Part shown: positions 59,540 to 64,000 of the stretch, one piece after another
Numbering within the stretch: the first letter of the stretch is position 1
Layout: the number at the start of each line of letters is the position of its first letter
NCBI GenBank assembly: GCA_963971285.1
Contig: OZ020254.1
Location: 9,300,001 to 9,364,000, forward strand
Reading direction: 5' to 3'
Source of the DNA: Astropecten irregularis
Lineage: Eukaryota; Echinodermata; Asteroidea; Paxillosida; Astropectinidae
DNA length: 64,000 nt
Made by a program: the position numbers and the translations under genes
Notes under the pieces: model-generated
What the model was told of the DNA's origin: nothing
Databases searched by the model: none
Seen by the model: only the letters and a program-made list of their open reading frames with translations

Positions 59540-62500
59540 AGAGCACATCTGGGGCTATATTTCGTGCAAGTTTCAGCTCGATTGACTAAGTATTGAGGGA
59601 GAAATTTCAAAGTTTAGCTTAAAAAAGGATCTCATAGTCTAAGTGCAGTTTTAATGTCGACTGCTCTGCTACTTTTTCGCATAGCGTGTGGTGATATACG
59701 TTGATTTTTGGCAATAAAAATAACTTTGAAATTTGGCACAGCTTCTACTTTTCCTGTAGAGCACACCTAAGGCTATATTTCGTGCAACTTTCAGCTCGAT
59801 TGACTTAATATTGAGGGAGAAATTTTAAAGTTTAGGTTAAAAAAGTATCTCGTAGTCTAAGTGCAGTTTTAATGTCGCCTGCTCAGCTACTTTTTCGCAT
59901 AGCGTGTGGTGATATACGTTGATTTTTGGCAATAAAAATGACTTGGAAATTTGGCACAGCTCCTACTTTTCTGTATAGCACATCTGGGGCTATATTTCGT
60001 GCAAGTTTCAGCTTGATTGACTAAGTATTGAGGGAGAAATTTCAAAGTTTAGCGTAAAAAAGTATCTCATAGTCTAAGTGCAGTTTAAATAGCGCCTGCT
60101 CAGCTACTTTTTCGCATAGCGTGTGGTGCTAAACTTGGATTTGTGGCCATGAAAATGACTTTGAAATTTGGCACAGCTCCACCTTTCCTGTAGAGCACAT
60201 CTGGGGCTATATTTCGTGCAAGTTTCAGCTGGATTGACTAAATATTGAGGGAGACATTTTAAAGTTTAGGTTAAAAAAGTATCTCGTAGTCTAAGTGCAG
60301 TTTTAATGTCGCCTGCTCAGCTACTTTTTTGCATAGCGTGTGGTGATATACGTTGATTTTTGGCAATAAAAATGACTTTGAAATTTGGCACAGCTTGTAT
60401 TTTTCCTGTAGAGCACACCTAGGGCTATATTTCGTGCAAGTTTCAGCTCGATTGACTAAGTATTGAGGGAAACATTTCAAAGTTTAGCGTAAACGAGTAT
60501 CTCATAGTCTAAGTGCAGTTTTAATGTCGCCTGCTCAGCTACTTTTTCGCATAGCGTGTGGTGCTAAACTTGGATTTGTGACCATGAAAATGACTTTGAA
60601 ATTTGGCACAGCTCCTACTTTTCTGTAGAGCACATCTGGGGCTATATTTCGTGCAAGTTTCAGCTCGATTGACTAAATATTGAGGGAGAAATTTTAAAGT
60701 TTAGGTTAAAAAAGTATCTCGTAGTCTAAGTGCAGTTTTAATGTCGCCTGCTCAGCTACTTTTTTGCATAGCGTGTGGTGATATACGTTGATTTTTGGCA
60801 ATAAAAATGACTTTGAAATTTGGCACAGCTTGTATTTTTCCTGTAGAGCACACCTAGGGCTATATTTCGTGCAAGTTTCAGCTCGATTGACTAAGTATTG
60901 AGGGAAACATTTCAAAGTTTAGCGTAAACGAGTATCTCATAGTCTAAGTGCAGTTTTAATGTCGCCTGCTCAGCTACTTTTTCCAAGAGCGTGTGGTGCT
61001 AAACTTGGATTTGTGACCATGAAAATGACTTTGAAATTTGGCACAGCTCCTATTTTCCTGTAAGGCACATCTAGGGCTATATTTCGTGCAAGTTTCAGCT
61101 CGATTGACTAAGTATTGAGGGAAAAATTTCAAAGTTTAGCTTAAAAAAGGATCTCATAGTCTAAGTGCAGTTTTAATGTCGCCTGCTCAGCTACTTTTTC
61201 CAAGAGCGTGTGGTGCTAAACTTGGATTTGCGACCATGGAAATGACTTTGAAATTTGGCACAGCTCCTATTTTCCTGTAGAGCACATCTGGGGCTATATT
61301 TCGTGCAACTTTCAGCTCGATTGACTAAATATTGAGGGAGAAATTTCAAAGTTTAGCTTAAAAAAGGATCTCATACTCTAAGTGCAGTTTTAATGTCGCC
61401 TGCTCTGCTACTTTTTCGCATAGCGTGTGGTGCTAAACTTGGATTTGTGACCATGGAAATGACTTTGAAATTTGGCACAGCTCCTATTTTCCTGTAGAGC
61501 ACATCTGGGGCTATATTTCGTGCAACTTTCAGCTCGATTGACTAAATATTGAGGGAGAAATTTCAAAGTTTAGGTTAAAAAAGTATCTCGTGGTCTAAGT
61601 GCAGTTTTAATGTCGCCTGCTCAGCTACTTTTTCGCATAGCGTGTGGTGATATACGTTGATTTTTGGCAATAAAAATTAATTGGAAATTTGGCACAGCTC
61701 CTACTTTTCTGTAGAGCACATCTGGGGCTATATTTCGTGCAAGTTTCAGCTTGATTGACTAAGTATTGAGGGAGAAATTTAAAAGTTTAGCGTAAAAAAG
61801 TATCTCATAGTCTAAGTGCAGTTTAAATAGCGCCTGCTCAGCTACTTTTTCGCATAGCGTGTGGTGCTAAACTTGGATTTGTGGCCATGAAAATGACTTT
61901 GAAATTTGGCACAGCTCCACCTTTCCTGTAGAGCACATCTGGGGCTATATTTCGTGCAAGTTTCAGCTCGATTGACTAAGTATTGAGGGAGAAATTTCAA
62001 AGTTTAGCTTAAAAAAGGATCTCATAGTCTAAGTGCAGTTTTAATGTCGACTGCTCTGCTACTTTTTCGCATAGCGTGTGGTGATATACGTTGATTTTTG
62101 GCAATAAAAATAACTTTGAAATTTGGCACAGCTTCTACTTTTCCTGTAGAGCACACCTAAGGCTATATTTCGTGCAACTTTCAGCTCGATTGACTTAATA
62201 TTGAGGGAGAAATTTTAAAGTTTAGGTTAAAAAAGTATCTCGTAGTCTAAGTGCAGTTTTAATGTCGCCTGCTCAGCTACTTTTTCGCATAGCGTGTGGT
62301 GATATACGTTGATTTTTGGCAATAAAAATGACTTGGAAATTTGGCACAGCTCCTACTTTTCTGTATAGCACATCTGGGGCTATATTTTGTGCAAGTTTCA
62401 GCTTGATTGACTAAGTATTGAGGGAGAAATTTCAAAGTTTAGCGTAAAAAAGTATCTCATAGTCTAAGTGCAGTTTAAATAGCGCCTGCTCAGCTACTTT

Positions 62501-64000
62501 TTCGCATAGCGTGTGGTGCTAAACTTGGATTTGTGGCCATGAAAATGACTTTGAAATTTGGCACAGCTCCACCTTTCCTGTAGAGCACATCTGGGGCTAT
62601 ATTTCGTGCAAGTTTCAGCTGGATTGACTAAATATTGAGGGAGACATTTTAAAGTTTAGGTTAAAAAAGTATCTCGTAGTCTAAGTGCAGTTTTAATGTC
62701 GCCTGCTCAGCTACTTTTTTGCATAGCGTGTGGTGATATACGTTGATTTTTGGCAATAAAAATGACTTTGAAATTTGGCACAGCTTGTATTTTTCCTGTA
62801 GAGCACACCTAGGGCTATATTTCGTGCAAGTTTCAGCTCGATTGACTTAATATTGAGGGAGAAATTTTAAAGTTTAGGTTAAAAAAGTATCTCGTAGTCT
62901 AAGTGCAGTTTTAATGTCGCCTGCTCAGCTACTTTTTCGCATAGCGTGTGGTGCTAAACTTGGATTTGTGACCATGAAAATGACTTTGAAATTTGGCACA
63001 GCTCCTACTTTTCTGTAGAGCACATCTGGGGCTATATTTCGTGCAAGTTTCAGCTCGATTGACTAAATATTGAGGGAGAAATTTTAAAGTTTAGGTTAAA
63101 AAAGTATCTCGTAGTCTAAGTGCAGTTTTAATGTCGCCTGCTCAGCTACTTTTTTGCATAGCGTGTGGTGATATACGTTGATTTTTGGCAATAAAAATGA
63201 CTTTGAAATTTGGCACAGCTTGTATTTTTCCTGTAGAGCACACCTAGGGCTATATTTCGTGCAAGTTTCAGCTCGATTGACTAAGTATTGAGGGAAACAT
63301 TTCAAAGTTTAGCGTAAACGAGTATCTCATAGTCTAAGTGCAGTTTTAATGTCGCCTGCTCAGCTACTTTTTCCAAGAGCGTGTGGTGCTAAACTTGGAT
63401 TTGTGACCATGAAAATGACTTTGAAATTTGGCACAGCTCCTATTTTCCTGTAAGGCACATCTAGGGCTATATTTCGTGCAAGTTTCAGCTCGATTGACTA
63501 AGTATTGAGGGAAAAATTTCAAAGTTTAGCTTAAAAAAGGATCTCATAGTCTAAGTGCAGTTTTAATGTCGCCTGCTCAGCTACTTTTTCCAAGAGCGTG
63601 TGGTGCTAAACTTGGATTTGCGACCATGGAAATGACTTTGAAATTTGGCACAGCTCCTATTTTCCTGTAGAGCACATCTGGGGCTATATTTCGTGCAACT
63701 TTCAGCTCGATTGACTAAATATTGAGGGAGAAATTTCAAAGTTTAGCTTAAAAAAGGATCTCATACTCTAAGTGCAGTTTTAATGTCGCCTGCTCTGCTA
63801 CTTTTTCGCATAGCGTGTGGTGCTAAACTTGGATTTGTGACCATGGAAATGACTTTGAAATTTGGCACAGCTCCTATTTTCCTGTAGAGCACATCTGGGG
63901 CTATATTTCGTGCAACTTTCAGCTCGATTGACTAAATATTGAGGGAGAAATTTCAAAGTTTAGGTTAAAAAAGTATCTCGTGGTCTAAGTGCAGTTTTAA
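59540..64000 (+). repeat. Tandem duplication of 2,390 bp (11 monomers), second copy cut by window end
   Basis: The rare marks TAAGGCACATCTAGGG (61061 and 63451) and CTGTATAGCACATC recur at an offset of 2,390 bp, and GTCGACTGCTCTG also repeats. The copies look nearly identical except for one dense cluster of differences near 60,456-60,515. Confidence 0.8.

Larger units (their letters stand above)
22038..64000 (+). repeat. Right satellite array, same 217-bp family
   Basis: About 193 further copies of the same monomer, in the same orientation as the left array, running to the window end without interruption. The first 1.6 kb carries the left array's variants, including the short monomer with TTTGAGGCAC at 22125 and 23639. 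Later parts carry other variants (TTTTGGGCAAT from about 30.5 kb, AAACATTT with GTAAACGAG mainly beyond 49 kb, GACTTAATATT beyond 53 kb). The array is therefore zoned rather than homogeneous. No gene, RNA gene or inserted element is visible in these 42 kb. Confidence 0.97.

Overview
The window is eukaryotic, most likely animal, and is almost entirely satellite DNA. Two head-to-tail arrays of the same monomer of about 217 bp fill positions 1-13214 and 22038-64000, roughly 254 monomers (about 55.2 kb), all in one orientation. There are no bacterial gene blocks, rRNA genes or CRISPR. Spliced-gene signals (GTGAGT, GTAAGT, a pyrimidine tract with CAG), CCAAT and TATA boxes, a tRNA-derived SINE head and a CACTG-ended DNA transposon all fit an animal. 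Frequent AGGCCT- and TACATGTA-like words in the unique DNA recall marine invertebrates such as echinoderms, but that is a weak guess.

Layout: (1) 1-13214, left array, made of several monomer classes in higher-order repeats (offsets near 2,163 and 1,080 bp). (2) 13215-22037, an 8,823-bp non-satellite insert that begins CACTGTGC, ends GCACAGTG and is flanked by a 3-bp duplication TAA. Its tips have clustered GTTTCC/GGAAAC motifs and a shared inverted 16-mer, as expected of a CACTA/EnSpm-like (CMC) DNA transposon. No transposase is visible. Removing the insert and one TAA restores a normal monomer in the correct higher-order register, so it landed in an already formed array. (3) 22038-64000, right array, built from nested tandem duplications (868, 4,786, 1,958, 1,522 and 2,390 bp, with a 2,607-bp offset repeat), most of them looking very young.

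Inside the insert, 18878-20772 has the anatomy of a small intron-containing gene: CCAAT and TATA boxes, a first exon ending exactly at an ATG followed by GTGAGT, a short second exon, and a third exon with a clean acceptor encoding a very basic C-terminal part. The predicted 84-90 residue product is not recognised. It may be a host gene captured by the transposon or a gene belonging to the element. The insert also holds a tRNA-like SINE relic, a diverged duplication that keeps a hairpin, several perfect palindromes and a dispersed CATGGAGG foldback motif.

The satellite appears non-coding. A recurring reverse-strand open frame of about 69 codons starts at TTG, not ATG, and cannot continue between monomers because 217 is not a multiple of 3. 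The main points of interest are the datable transposon insertion with its possible gene cargo and the cassette-like mosaic structure of the satellite monomers.
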